Translations under genes and position numbers: made by a program | DNA from: Polynucleobacter sp. 78F-HAINBA | GTDB lineage: Bacteria; Pseudomonadota; Gammaproteobacteria; Burkholderiales; Burkholderiaceae | Assembly (NCBI RefSeq): GCF_018882325.1 | Contig: NZ_JACVOQ010000002.1 | Location: 231,561 to 295,560 of the forward strand | Direction: 5' to 3' | Length of the DNA stretch: 64,000 nucleotides | Shown: positions 17,286 through 25,174 of the stretch, in pieces | Position numbering within the stretch: position 1 is the stretch's first letter | Layout: every line of letters begins with the position of its first letter | The notes under the pieces: model-generated | Seen by the model: the letters and a program-made list of their open reading frames with translations, nothing else | What the model was told of the DNA's origin: nothing | The model's database searches: none

Positions 17286-18818
17286 TTAGTGACCGATAAG
17301 GCCCGATCCGAATGGAGGTTTAGATAACCAGATTAGGGGCATCAGCGCCACCAAAATGAGTCCTGCCAATAGCATTAGCTGATTGGTTGAAAGCATGTAG
17401 GCCTGAGAGGTAACCAAGTTATCAACTAAGGCATATCGCTGCATTTCTGTCATGCCGAGTTTGGCAGTTGTTTCCATCAATTGTTGGTATGCAAGATTCC
17501 CCGTCTGAATATTGCTCATGAGGTTCTCATGCTGTCTAATCGCATTGTCCTGCCAGAGCGTAGTGGCAACCGCTGTTCCTACACTGGCACCCACGTTTCT
17601 TAAAAAGTTAGAGATACCCGTACCAGAAGCGATTTGACTCCCCCTGAGCTGTGACATAGAAATTGCAGACATTGGCATGAAGAATCCTGCAATACCCACA
17701 CCCATAATGAGGCGAGCAAACATCAGTGTTTTTTCATCGACGCCAGTTGTAAAGCCGGCAGCCATCCAGCACCCAATTGCCATGGCGGCAAATCCAATAG
17801 TAGCAATGATTCTCGCGTCAATACGATGGATATTGGCCCCAAATAAAGGGCCACAAAATAAAGCCAATACTCCAGTGATTGCCATGACCTTGCCAGAGTT
17901 AAATGCGGTATAGCCCAATTGGGTTTGCAGCCATAAAGGGCCGATCACAATGTAGATGTAAAAGGCAAAAGATCCTATCCCCAAGCAGATGGCAGAGGTA
18001 CGAAAGTTCACCAGCCTAAATAAGCGCAAATCCACAATGGGGTGCTCTGCCCCCAACTCCCAGAGAACAAAGGCGACCCAAGAGATAAAGGAGATCGTTG
18101 CTAAAGTTGCAACGAATGATGATGACAACCAATCTAATTCACTACCCTTATCAAGTGCAATTTGCATCGAGGCGACAGCAGCAACTAGTAGCGCTATGCC
18201 AATAAGATCAATTTTCTCTTTAGAGGACTCAGGCTTTGGAGCCCCATACAACCAGTAAACCATCACAGCAATCAAAATGCCAAATGGCAAATTGATATAG
18301 AAAGCCCAACGCCATACCAAATTATCGGTAAGCCAGCCACCAATTAAGGGTCCTAATACAGGCGCCACTATGGTAGTTGTCGCCCAAATACCCAATGCCA
18401 TACCCCGCTTTGCTGGCGGATAACATTTCATGATCAAGGTTTGGGAAAGCGGAATCATTGAAGCGCCAACAATGCCTTGCAAGATGCGCGAGATGACCAG
18501 CACCTCGAAGGATGGCGCCAACCCACACAGCATTGAAGCTATCGTAAAAAGTATTGTGGCAAAGATAAACTGACGTACCTCGCCAATTCTCTTGGCTAGA
18601 AAGCCGGTTAATGGCAAAAAGATAGCTTCGCTAACTGCGTAGGAAGTAATGACCCAGGTCCCTTGAGTTGGGCTAATAGCAAAATCTCCTGCAATAGTTG
18701 GTAAAGCAACGTTTGCAATGGACATATCAAGAACGTTCATAAAGGATCCCAAGGCAAAAGCCAAGGTTCCAAGTACCAGCTTATATCCCTTAAGAGGCTC
18801 TAGCTCAGGCGCACTCAT
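17286..18818 (-). CDS. EmrB/QacA-type drug exporter (MFS, DHA2 family)
   Basis: A 510-residue major facilitator protein with about 14 predicted membrane segments, as expected for the DHA2 (14-TM) group. The N-terminal FMNVLDMSIANVALPTIAG motif (D1 motif of this family), the GRILQ/RILQGIVGASMIPLSQ motif near residue 110-125 and the proline-containing motif C region WATTTIVAPVLGPLIGG are evident. It is the last gene of a minus-strand operon with a MarR regulator, an outer-membrane factor and an HlyD-type adaptor, so it works as the inner-membrane pump of a tripartite efflux system driven by protons. Confidence 0.9.
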   Translation of the reverse strand: MSAPELEPLKGYKLVLGTLAFALGSFMNVLDMSIANVALPTIAGDFAISPTQGTWVITSYAVSEAIFLPLTGFLAKRIGEVRQFIFATILFTIASMLCGLAPSFEVLVISRILQGIVGASMIPLSQTLIMKCYPPAKRGMALGIWATTTIVAPVLGPLIGGWLTDNLVWRWAFYINLPFGILIAVMVYWLYGAPKPESSKEKIDLIGIALLVAAVASMQIALDKGSELDWLSSSFVATLATISFISWVAFVLWELGAEHPIVDLRLFRLVNFRTSAICLGIGSFAFYIYIVIGPLWLQTQLGYTAFNSGKVMAITGVLALFCGPLFGANIHRIDARIIATIGFAAMAIGCWMAAGFTTGVDEKTLMFARLIMGVGIAGFFMPMSAISMSQLRGSQIASGTGISNFLRNVGASVGTAVATTLWQDNAIRQHENLMSNIQTGNLAYQQLMETTAKLGMTEMQRYALVDNLVTSQAYMLSTNQLMLLAGLILVALMPLIWLSKPPFGSGLIGH

Positions 18819-18827
18819 AAGGGCTAA

Positions 18828-19796
18828 TTATGGCTTCTTAGAGTTCGTCAATAGAGACTGAATATGGCGCTCAGCTTTATCAAATTGCTTTTGATAAATA
18901 GTAGTGTCACTAATGGGACCTTTATCCATCGCCTGTAGTGAACTACCATCGCGATCACTAGTATCGACTTTAACATTCATTGATAAGCCAATATTTAAGG
19001 GGTGCTTACTTAACTCATTACTATCCAGCGCGATTCTCACAGGTAAGCGCTGCACTACTTTTACCCAATTTCCTGTGGCATTCTGAGGTGGCAAAAGGGC
19101 TAAAGTGGAACCTGTTCCAGGGGCAAAGCCAACTACCTTGCCATGAAATTCCATCTTGCCTCCGTAGATGTCAGATTCCAATTTCACCGACTGTCCAATG
19201 CGAATATTTTTAAGCTGATCTTCTTTAAAATTCGCATCAACCCAAATCTGATCGCCCGCAACCATCATTGCCAGTTGAGTGCCTGGAGCTACACGCTGGC
19301 CAACTTGAGCATACCGCTTTGCTATTGTGGCTTTAGCTGGACTTTGAACATCGACTCGAAGCAGATTGATGTAGGCTTGGCGGGCATTAGCCATCGCCTT
19401 TAGCAAGGCCAACTGAGAGTGTTCCAGCTCCTCTTTTGACACACTGGCATCGCCCTGTAAGACCTTACGCTTTTGGTAATCTGCATTCGCATTGCGCAAA
19501 TCAATGTCTGCTTTTTCAGATGCAATCAGTACTTCTGTAGGGTCAACCCTAAAGAGTGTTTGGCCCTCCTCGACAGATTGGGTTTCAGAAACATTGACAG
19601 TAGCAATCGCGCCTTCTATTTGGGATACAACCTGAATCTGAGAACCTGCTACATATGCATCATCAGTAGATTCTGAATTACGGCTAAAAATAAGCCAGTA
19701 CAGCAGTCCTAAAAGAAAGACGCCAACCAGGATCGCGAAAAAGATCTTGAAAGCTTTTGGTCGATTAAAACCGCCATTGTTTGTAGTAGTGTCCAT
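18828..19796 (-). CDS. HlyD/EmrA-type membrane fusion protein
   Basis: Periplasmic adaptor of 322 residues: short cytoplasmic N-terminus, one transmembrane helix (about residues 15-35), the SRNSESTDDAYVAGSQIQVVSQIEG motif typical of EmrA-like proteins, a coiled-coil hairpin shorter than in E. coli EmrA, and a beta-barrel region beginning DGSSL/IRIGQSVKLESDIYGG. It links the EmrB-type pump encoded 9 bases downstream to the outer-membrane channel encoded upstream. Confidence 0.9.
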   Translation of the reverse strand: MDTTTNNGGFNRPKAFKIFFAILVGVFLLGLLYWLIFSRNSESTDDAYVAGSQIQVVSQIEGAIATVNVSETQSVEEGQTLFRVDPTEVLIASEKADIDLRNANADYQKRKVLQGDASVSKEELEHSQLALLKAMANARQAYINLLRVDVQSPAKATIAKRYAQVGQRVAPGTQLAMMVAGDQIWVDANFKEDQLKNIRIGQSVKLESDIYGGKMEFHGKVVGFAPGTGSTLALLPPQNATGNWVKVVQRLPVRIALDSNELSKHPLNIGLSMNVKVDTSDRDGSSLQAMDKGPISDTTIYQKQFDKAERHIQSLLTNSKKP

Positions 19797-19816
19797 GGAT
19801 ATTCCGAGTGAAATAC

Positions 19817-21295
19817 TTATTGAGTTTGTCCGCTTAATTTCGCTTGAGTTCTAGATTCAGATTTAGACTGAAGATAAGATCCGCCTAAGGCCTGAACCAG
19901 CACCACATTGGCAGTTAACAGTTTGGATTTAGCATCTGCATAGTTTTGCCCCTGCAACAGATAAGCCTGCTCCGCAGTTAAAGACGCTTCTTTGGAGGCG
20001 ATTCCAACCTCGCTTCTACTGCGCGTAATTTCAAAATTTCTTTTGGCGTTTATCTCGGCATTAGCGAAGCCCTCATAATTAGCCTGTGTATTCTTCACAG
20101 ATCCAATGCTATCGGCAACCTCTCGCAAAGCTTGTACTAGTTGCTCCTGATATGAGGCAATCGCTTGGTTTCGATTGGCTTCTTTGCCAGTTACGTTGGC
20201 ATCAATTACGCCGCCATCAAAGATTGGCAGATTTATCGCAGGGCCGATACTAAATTGCTGACTTCTGCTAGAAAAAAGTTGGGATAAGCCAAATGATTGA
20301 ACTCCGATGAAACCTGCAAGATTCACGTCCGGCAAGTACTCTAACTTTGCACCTTCTAATTGCAGCTTTGCTACATCAATCTGACTTAACAATGCCTGTA
20401 AATCAGGCCTGCGCTCCAATAGATCGGATGGGATAACTTCGGGGAGACTAAGATTGGTTGCCTGAATCGATGGGGCCTTGAGCGATTCACCCCAGGATGG
20501 GCCCTCTTGAACCAAAGCAGCAAGTTGATGCTGCATCATCTTCACACTCAAATTAGACTGATTTACATTAGCTTGAGCAGACTCTAATTCTACCTTGCGC
20601 TGATTTACTGTCAACGCATCAACTAGACCTGCGTGCTGGCGGTCAATGGCAATACGCAGTAAATTCTTTCTGACCTCAAGCTCCCTCGCATAGAGTGCTC
20701 GAGCCTGAACCATATGGTCATAGTCAAAATAAACGCGCACAATCGTTGTCGAGAGAAGAAGTTCTGAGGCTTTGTAATTTGCTTGAGCAACAAGTACCTG
20801 ATTCTTGGCGGCATCAAAATACTTCTTTTGCTTTCCCCAAATATCCAAAGACCAACTCAGTGAAGCATTGGCTAGTCCGTATCCAGTGTAAATAGGCATG
20901 CCAGGCACAAAAATATAATTCTGTGAAAGTTGTTGTCGATCAACCTGACCTCCAACACTTACCTGAGGAATAAATGCCGCCCTTTCACTCTCTAACATCG
21001 CTTGGGCTGCCGCTATCCTTGCGCCTGATGTATCCAAGCTAGGAGACTGCTTAAGCCCCAGTTGAATCAATTGATTTAACTGGGGGTCGCCAAATGCCGT
21101 CCACCATGCATCTTCAATAGGATTAGTACTGCTGTTATTGCTATTGGTTTGTGTAGCCAGCTTTGGCTCAAGCACATCAATGGATTTCGCAGCTTGCTCA
21201 GGCAATGCCTGCCTAGGAAAAAAGGCACAAGCCGATAGGAGAGAGCCTATGGACGTCACTAGGACTACGCTACATACCCAAGCTAAGCGCCTCAT
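19817..21295 (-). CDS. Outer-membrane efflux lipoprotein (NodT/OprM type)
   Basis: TolC-superfamily channel of 492 residues. The signal peptide ends in a lipobox (LLSAC, Cys about 23), so the protein is lipid-anchored in the outer membrane. Two OEP repeats follow: the DAWWTAFGDPQLNQLIQ start is typical of the NodT group, and the ERRPDLQAL motif marks the second half. It forms the outer-membrane exit of the efflux system with the two genes downstream. Its ATG overlaps the stop of the MarR gene by four bases. Confidence 0.9.
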   Translation of the reverse strand: MRRLAWVCSVVLVTSIGSLLSACAFFPRQALPEQAAKSIDVLEPKLATQTNSNNSSTNPIEDAWWTAFGDPQLNQLIQLGLKQSPSLDTSGARIAAAQAMLESERAAFIPQVSVGGQVDRQQLSQNYIFVPGMPIYTGYGLANASLSWSLDIWGKQKKYFDAAKNQVLVAQANYKASELLLSTTIVRVYFDYDHMVQARALYARELEVRKNLLRIAIDRQHAGLVDALTVNQRKVELESAQANVNQSNLSVKMMQHQLAALVQEGPSWGESLKAPSIQATNLSLPEVIPSDLLERRPDLQALLSQIDVAKLQLEGAKLEYLPDVNLAGFIGVQSFGLSQLFSSRSQQFSIGPAINLPIFDGGVIDANVTGKEANRNQAIASYQEQLVQALREVADSIGSVKNTQANYEGFANAEINAKRNFEITRSRSEVGIASKEASLTAEQAYLLQGQNYADAKSKLLTANVVLVQALGGSYLQSKSESRTQAKLSGQTQ

Positions 21296-21780
21296 GAGCT
21301 CACCTCAAGTTGCTGTAAATTATTTTTTTCAATTCGCAATAAGAAATCGCGTAATTGATCAAATTCTTTTTGCGTAAAGCCATTTAATGACTGATTTAAT
21401 AGATCGCACCACAGTGGTGGAATCGATATTGCCGCCTTCTTTCCGTCAGCAGTGAGCGATAGGCCAATTACACGTCCGTCCTTTTTGGAGAGCTCTTTTT
21501 GTATGAGTTTCATCTTTTCCAGTTTTTGAACCACGCGCACTGTTGCTGCGGCATTAACTCCTAACGCTTGCGATAAGGAAGAAATCGTAGCCGCTTCAGA
21601 ATGTGAAACGAGGAGCAACACGCTCATCTGCGCTGCAGTAATACCAAGATCTGCCAGCCTCAAATCACCTAGGCGTTGATAGCTTGATTTGTTACGCAAC
21701 ATCAAATAAGCCACACTCCCCTGGGGGCGGTAATTATCCGGGGTGTAGAAAGAGGATGGTGAAGGGCTGGTATTTTTCAT
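21292..21780 (-). CDS. MarR family transcriptional regulator
   Basis: A 162-residue winged-helix repressor. The region DLGITAAQMSVLLLVSHSEAATISSLSQALGVNAAATVRVVQKLEKMKLI (residues about 43-94) is the MarR HTH followed by the wing with KKDGRVIGLSLTADGKKA. It is the first gene of an operon with the three efflux genes and is translationally coupled to them. A perfect 14-bp palindrome directly upstream of its ATG is its likely operator, so it probably represses itself and the pump until a ligand binds. Confidence 0.88.
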   Translation of the reverse strand: MKNTSPSPSSFYTPDNYRPQGSVAYLMLRNKSSYQRLGDLRLADLGITAAQMSVLLLVSHSEAATISSLSQALGVNAAATVRVVQKLEKMKLIQKELSKKDGRVIGLSLTADGKKAAISIPPLWCDLLNQSLNGFTQKEFDQLRDFLLRIEKNNLQQLEVSS

Positions 21781-21787
21781 AAAACTA

Positions 21788-21801
21788 ATTGACTAGTCAA
21801 T
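21788..21801. promoter_or_regulatory. Predicted MarR operator
   Basis: Perfect 14-bp palindrome ATTGACTAGTCAAT seven bases upstream of the marR-like ATG (21780). TTGA-N-TCAA-like palindromes are typical MarR-family sites. Its position in the 5' leader or over the promoter suits autorepression of the efflux operon. Binding is inferred. Confidence 0.65.
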
Positions 21802-21931
21802 GAATTTTATAACACAAGAACTTATTTTGCCGGTGCGACTCAGCAGAAATCACCACAAGCTTGATGAGGGTAAAAAACCTTACTTAGGTGCTTTTAGGGT
21901 GATTTTGGGCTCAAATTAAGGAATAAGGTAA

Positions 21932-22498
21932 CTAGGAATCGTTAGCAAGAGCCTGACTTAAAGCCGCCAAAAAGAGTTCTTGGCCGAGATGAACTTTCGC
22001 CTGCCAGTCTTCCCCAGAGTCTTCATTAGCTTCATCGGTGATGTATTTAAATGATTGCCAAGGTATGTGATGATCATGTGCAATCGCAGCAATTGCAAAT
22101 AGCTCCATATCAACAACATCAACACCTTGGCTATGCAACCAAGGATCGGATGCCGTCACAAAGCTATCACCAGAGCCACAGATAAATCTTCCGGTAGATA
22201 CATACTCTTGTGGTCTAGCGCAAAAAGGAGTGCTGCCGCGGGGTGCTAGTGGCTCAGCATCCATATCGCGCTGAATGACCTTACCGATTTCTAGTAGCCC
22301 CTGTAATTCTGTTTTGATTTTCCCTGCGGTACCGAAATTCAATATTCTCTTTGGTGAGTATTGGTGAATGGCTTTGATGCTGGTTATGGCAGCATTAATT
22401 TTGCCAACGCCTGAATAAACAATTTCCACCCCACTTGGCAGAGCTTCACGCTTGAGCTCGGACTCTAATGCGGTAATAATAAGAAGTTCTGTTTTCAT
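21932..22498 (-). CDS. MTA/SAH nucleosidase-like nucleoside phosphorylase
   Basis: A 188-residue nucleoside phosphorylase-fold protein (PNP/UDP family). The start MKTELLIITALESELK, GVGKINAAI near residue 31, LNFGTAGKI near 55, VDMELFAIA near 128 (purine/ribose-contacting Met-Glu) and YITDEANED near 155 (catalytic Asp) follow the MTA/SAH nucleosidase pattern, though it is shorter than E. coli MtnN (about 230). It would release adenine from methylthioadenosine or S-adenosylhomocysteine, and it is divergent from apt, which salvages adenine. The pairing supports this role. Confidence 0.75.
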   Translation of the reverse strand: MKTELLIITALESELKREALPSGVEIVYSGVGKINAAITSIKAIHQYSPKRILNFGTAGKIKTELQGLLEIGKVIQRDMDAEPLAPRGSTPFCARPQEYVSTGRFICGSGDSFVTASDPWLHSQGVDVVDMELFAIAAIAHDHHIPWQSFKYITDEANEDSGEDWQAKVHLGQELFLAALSQALANDS

Positions 22499-22509
22499 AT
22501 TGGCTGTTG

Positions 22510-23028
22510 ATGAATTTATTAGATTATCTACCCGGAGTCCCGGACTTTCCTAAGCCAGGGATCCTATTCAGGGATATCTCCCCACTTTTAGCCAATCCAG
22601 CAGCATTTAAGGAGGCTACCCTTCGACTAGAGGCGCTGGCCCAGCAGTTTGACTACAGCCATATTCTAGGTATTGAGTCACGTGGATTTATCTTTGGTGC
22701 TGCCCTAGCCCACCAGGCTCATAAGGGGCTCGCCTTAGCCCGAAAACCCAATAAGCTACCCTTGGCTAGCCATCGAGAATCCTATGGCCTGGAATACGGC
22801 TCTGACTCTCTGGAGATTCAGCAATCCACCCTGCCGGCTGGGGCACGAGTTTTGATCCTAGATGATGTTTTGGCTACTGGCGGAACCATCATTGCAGCCA
22901 GTCAGTTACTTAAAAAAGCAGGGTTTGAAGTAGCGGGGGCTTTAACTTTTTTAGAAATCGCCGGTTTAAATGGTGGCGACCTGCTAACTCGAAAAGGAAT
23001 TACTAATAAAACCGTACTAATAGCCTAA
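22510..23028 (+). CDS. apt: Adenine phosphoribosyltransferase
   Basis: A 172-residue type I phosphoribosyltransferase making AMP from adenine and PRPP. The PKPGILFRDISPLL start, ESRGFIFGAAL, ARKPNKLP and the PRPP-binding motif VLILDDVLATGGT (residues about 115-127) match Apt well. The ATG at 22510 is preferred to a TTG at 22507. Only 11 bases separate its start from the divergent nucleosidase start, so its promoter and ribosome binding site must lie within that neighbour, or initiation is leaderless. Confidence 0.9.
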   Translation: MNLLDYLPGVPDFPKPGILFRDISPLLANPAAFKEATLRLEALAQQFDYSHILGIESRGFIFGAALAHQAHKGLALARKPNKLPLASHRESYGLEYGSDSLEIQQSTLPAGARVLILDDVLATGGTIIAASQLLKKAGFEVAGALTFLEIAGLNGGDLLTRKGITNKTVLIA

Positions 23029-23037
23029 GGGCTAGAG

Positions 23038-23319
23038 TTACACCAGCTTCTTGGCGGTTTTGAGTAGCTTGACAGCGCCCCAGCCTACAGCAAGCACCTT
23101 ACTAGCAAGCTTGGGTTTGTAGTGGGCCAGTACAGCAAATGCGCCAGTCCACAGCACTGGGGTGCTCTTCACAAAATTAAAGGCATCTACACCCCTATCA
23201 GCCCAAGATAAGGGCTTTTCTATTGGTTCAAAATGCAAGGCAAAATCAGCGCGCTCTTGCGCCGCGCGCTCCTGAAGAACTCGCTGCCGAGCTAGAAGCT
23301 CTGAAATCTTTCGACTCAT
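23038..23319 (-). CDS. YqjK-like protein
   Basis: A 93-residue basic protein with an N-terminal coiled-coil-like Arg/Gln-rich part (LLARQRVLQERAAQERADFALHF) and a weakly hydrophobic C-terminal half. Its place as third gene after a DUF883 protein and a YqjE-like membrane protein matches the yqjD-yqjE-yqjK operon, and the sequence fits the YqjK-like family. Function unknown; the operon is associated with the membrane in stationary phase in E. coli. ATGA overlap with the upstream gene. Confidence 0.65.
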   Translation of the reverse strand: MSRKISELLARQRVLQERAAQERADFALHFEPIEKPLSWADRGVDAFNFVKSTPVLWTGAFAVLAHYKPKLASKVLAVGWGAVKLLKTAKKLV

Positions 23320-23687
23320 CGCTTAGCAAGCTCCTGGCGATCTTTGGATAGCTCAGCAATCGTTGCTTCAAATAATTTAGGCATAGTCTTGAGAGAACGC
23401 AAGACTACCAGCGCCAAAATAATTCCGACGGATAAGAATCCACCAGTAAGCAGACTTAATGCGAAGATGCGATCAGCCTCCCAGCTATAAATAACAATGA
23501 GCAAGGCCAGCATCACTAAACCAAAAAACAAGAAAAATAAGGTAAAGATGATCATGACCATCAAACTCAAAAACTTAGCGCGTGCAATCTGAACATCAGT
23601 GGAGATCAACTCCAGACGCGTCTGGGCGATTGACGCACCTGTAGAGACTAGATTCTTGAGGGACGATAAAAGATTTTCTTGGGACAT
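23316..23687 (-). CDS. Phage holin family / YqjE-like membrane protein
   Basis: A 123-residue protein with two closely spaced hydrophobic helices (about residues 34-62 and 72-97) joined by a short charged turn, an amphipathic N-terminus (SLKNLVSTGASIAQTRLELISTDVQIAR) and a charged C-terminus. This matches the Act-holin III/YqjE family. It lies between the DUF883 and YqjK-like genes with overlapping or near-abutting ends, pointing to one operon. The holin name reflects fold similarity only; no lysis function is implied. Confidence 0.75.
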   Translation of the reverse strand: MSQENLLSSLKNLVSTGASIAQTRLELISTDVQIARAKFLSLMVMIIFTLFFLFFGLVMLALLIVIYSWEADRIFALSLLTGGFLSVGIILALVVLRSLKTMPKLFEATIAELSKDRQELAKR

Positions 23688-23693
23688 GAGTGC

Positions 23694-24029
23694 CTAGCGA
23701 CGACGAATAAAGAGGCCAATTAACAGGCCAAGACCAGCAGCAACGCCGACTGCCTCCCAAGGATTGCGATGAACGAACTCATCAGCACCCTCAGCAACGA
23801 CTTTAGCCTTTTCAGTCAAAGTGCCTTCCATTGAAGAAAGGCTTTCTTTCGCATTATTGAGCGTATCCAAAGCCTTTGAGCGAATAGCACTCAGAGGTCC
23901 ATCCTCATGGCTTGCTGTTGCTTTTATAAGATCTTCAGCATCCGCCATGAGCGCCTTGAAGTCACCAATCAAATTCTCAGAGTTAATCTGAGCTTCTTCA
24001 TGGTGGATAGTTGATTTTTTAGCAGTCAT
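23694..24029 (-). CDS. DUF883 family membrane-anchored protein (YqjD/ElaB-like)
   Basis: A 111-residue protein: amphipathic helical N-terminal two thirds and a C-terminal hydrophobic tail (WEAVGVAAGLGLLIGLFIRRR) preceded by the motif VHRNPW. This architecture is the hallmark of the DUF883/ElaB/YqjD family, inner-membrane proteins that in E. coli bind ribosomes in stationary phase. A strong ribosome binding site (GGAGCGGTA) precedes its ATG. First gene of the yqjDEK-like operon. Confidence 0.85.
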   Translation of the reverse strand: MTAKKSTIHHEEAQINSENLIGDFKALMADAEDLIKATASHEDGPLSAIRSKALDTLNNAKESLSSMEGTLTEKAKVVAEGADEFVHRNPWEAVGVAAGLGLLIGLFIRRR

Positions 24030-24094
24030 TACCGCTCCTAGTTGATAGGCTTAAAGGAATTAATTGATCCATTCTAAGCAATTCCACTCAGCAA

Positions 24095-24535
24095 TTACAG
24101 TATTAGCACTGTCATCCCAGCATTGCCTTCCTTAAAGTGCTTAAGATAGGCTTTAAGGCCTGGCCTTCTTCGCAAAAGCGCATGATAGGACTCGCTACCA
24201 AAGGCGGTTTGCTCGCCAAAATGGTATTCATCGACGCGGTCTGAAAAATAGTTATTTTCGAGGGCGTCATGTACGACCCACTTTATTCTTCCGCCCTCGC
24301 CACTTGCTCCATAGCCATGGATCAAGATCATTGCCTTAATGCCCACTTCTGATGCGCGGCGTAGAGCAATGGTTAAGCGATCCAAAGCCCCTTCAGCACT
24401 TGGACTATCGAACTTCAAATTCAGCACCATCGTATCGCTATGCGGGATAGGAAGCTCCTCGCTTCCGCATTGACGACACTCCCCAATCATCCCCCTGGGG
24501 TTGCCACATTCCAGACATTCAAATGAATGGGTCAT
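24095..24535 (-). CDS. Smr-domain protein with N-terminal zinc ribbon
   Basis: A 146-residue protein. Residues about 7-23 carry two CxxC pairs (CLEC and CRQC), forming a small zinc ribbon. The rest (VLNLKFDSPSAEGALDRL ... MILIHGYGASGEGGRIKWVVHDALE) is an Smr domain of the kind found at the C-terminus of MutS2, with the HGxGxxGGRIK-like nuclease/nucleic-acid loop. Smr proteins nick branched DNA or cleave RNA; the activity here is not known. ATG at 24535 has AAGG six bases upstream; a GTG at 24538 is in frame. Not obviously linked to its neighbours. Confidence 0.75.
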   Translation of the reverse strand: MTHSFECLECGNPRGMIGECRQCGSEELPIPHSDTMVLNLKFDSPSAEGALDRLTIALRRASEVGIKAMILIHGYGASGEGGRIKWVVHDALENNYFSDRVDEYHFGEQTAFGSESYHALLRRRPGLKAYLKHFKEGNAGMTVLIL

Positions 24536-24587
24536 CACACACCTTTATCGATGATTGGTAAAACCCATTCACCCCATTCACACAGCA

Positions 24588-24884
24588 TTAAGAGCAGTAC
24601 TTTGCTTCCAATGCAGATGCTGAATTGACTTGATCATCAACCATACGATTTAAGGTCATCTGCGCTGCATCTTTATTTTCCTGAACCTTGAGATTCAAAT
24701 TAATTAGGCCGGCCACATCCTTGCGAATAGATGTATTGCCGTAACGTAAACCTTTCAATGTGGAAACTGCTTCAGCCGAGATCTTACATTGCTGACTTAC
24801 CAACTCAGAAGAATCAGATGAGGTATTTGCGTATGCAAATGCAGCTACGGAGATTGAGGCTACAGCTAATAGAGTTTTTTTCAT
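24588..24884 (-). CDS. Small secreted protein, unknown function
   Basis: A 98-residue protein with a clear signal peptide (MKKTLLAVASISVAAFAYA, cleavage near residue 19). The mature part of about 79 residues is helical in character and holds only two cysteines (about 33 and 97), suitable for one disulfide in the periplasm. I do not recognise the family. Its ATG comes one base after the stop of a 59-codon helix-turn-helix gene, so the two form an operon. Confidence 0.65.
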   Translation of the reverse strand: MKKTLLAVASISVAAFAYANTSSDSSELVSQQCKISAEAVSTLKGLRYGNTSIRKDVAGLINLNLKVQENKDAAQMTLNRMVDDQVNSASALEAKYCS

Positions 24885-24885
24885 C

Positions 24886-25065
24886 TTATTTCCTTAATTT
24901 GTGACCACACGTTGGACAACAACCTGAATCTTTTGCTTTTGTTTTTCTTAAGGCGGCGTAGACGCTAGATTCTGAAATCTCCATCTTCCTAGCGGCTTGA
25001 GCTGCGGTCATCCCCTTCCCTATCCAATCTAAAGCTTGATGTGTTTTTGGTATCGCTCTTCTCAT
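24886..25065 (-). CDS. 59-aa helix-turn-helix protein with C-terminal CxxC-H motif
   Basis: A short gene with excellent signals: promoter at 25084-25113, GGAGGG four bases upstream of ATG, and 59 codons ending one base before the next ATG. Residues about 16-42 (GKGMTAAQAARKMEISESSVYAALRK) form a typical HTH of the Hin/resolvase or transposase-HTH kind. The C-terminus CCPTCGHK suggests half a zinc site, perhaps completed by dimerisation. It may be an autoregulator of the small secreted protein downstream. It is too short for default gene callers in some pipelines; coding status rests on signals and HTH pattern. Confidence 0.65.
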   Translation of the reverse strand: MRRAIPKTHQALDWIGKGMTAAQAARKMEISESSVYAALRKTKAKDSGCCPTCGHKLRK

Positions 25066-25083
25066 TTACCCTCCTTTAGTAAT

Positions 25084-25113
25084 ACTATACCACAGAAGTT
25101 GTGAGGTTGTGAA
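25084..25113 (-). promoter_or_regulatory. Promoter of the HTH/secreted-protein operon
   Basis: TTCACA (25113-25108), an 18-base spacer and TATAGT (25089-25084) on the minus strand, close to sigma-70 consensus and 18 bases upstream of the ATG at 25065. The spacer contains the directly repeated element TCACAAC, and the sequence TTACTAAAG occurs twice around the promoter, which may be regulator sites. Confidence 0.5.
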
Positions 25114-25174
25114 CTTTAGTAATAAATAATTATGCGGGCAAAGAAAAGGGGTTCGAATGCTTAAAGAGGATGGG

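Noticed and set aside
23316..23687. Holin suggesting a prophage
   Set aside because: The gene belongs to a yqjD-yqjE-yqjK-like chromosomal operon, and no other phage gene is near.
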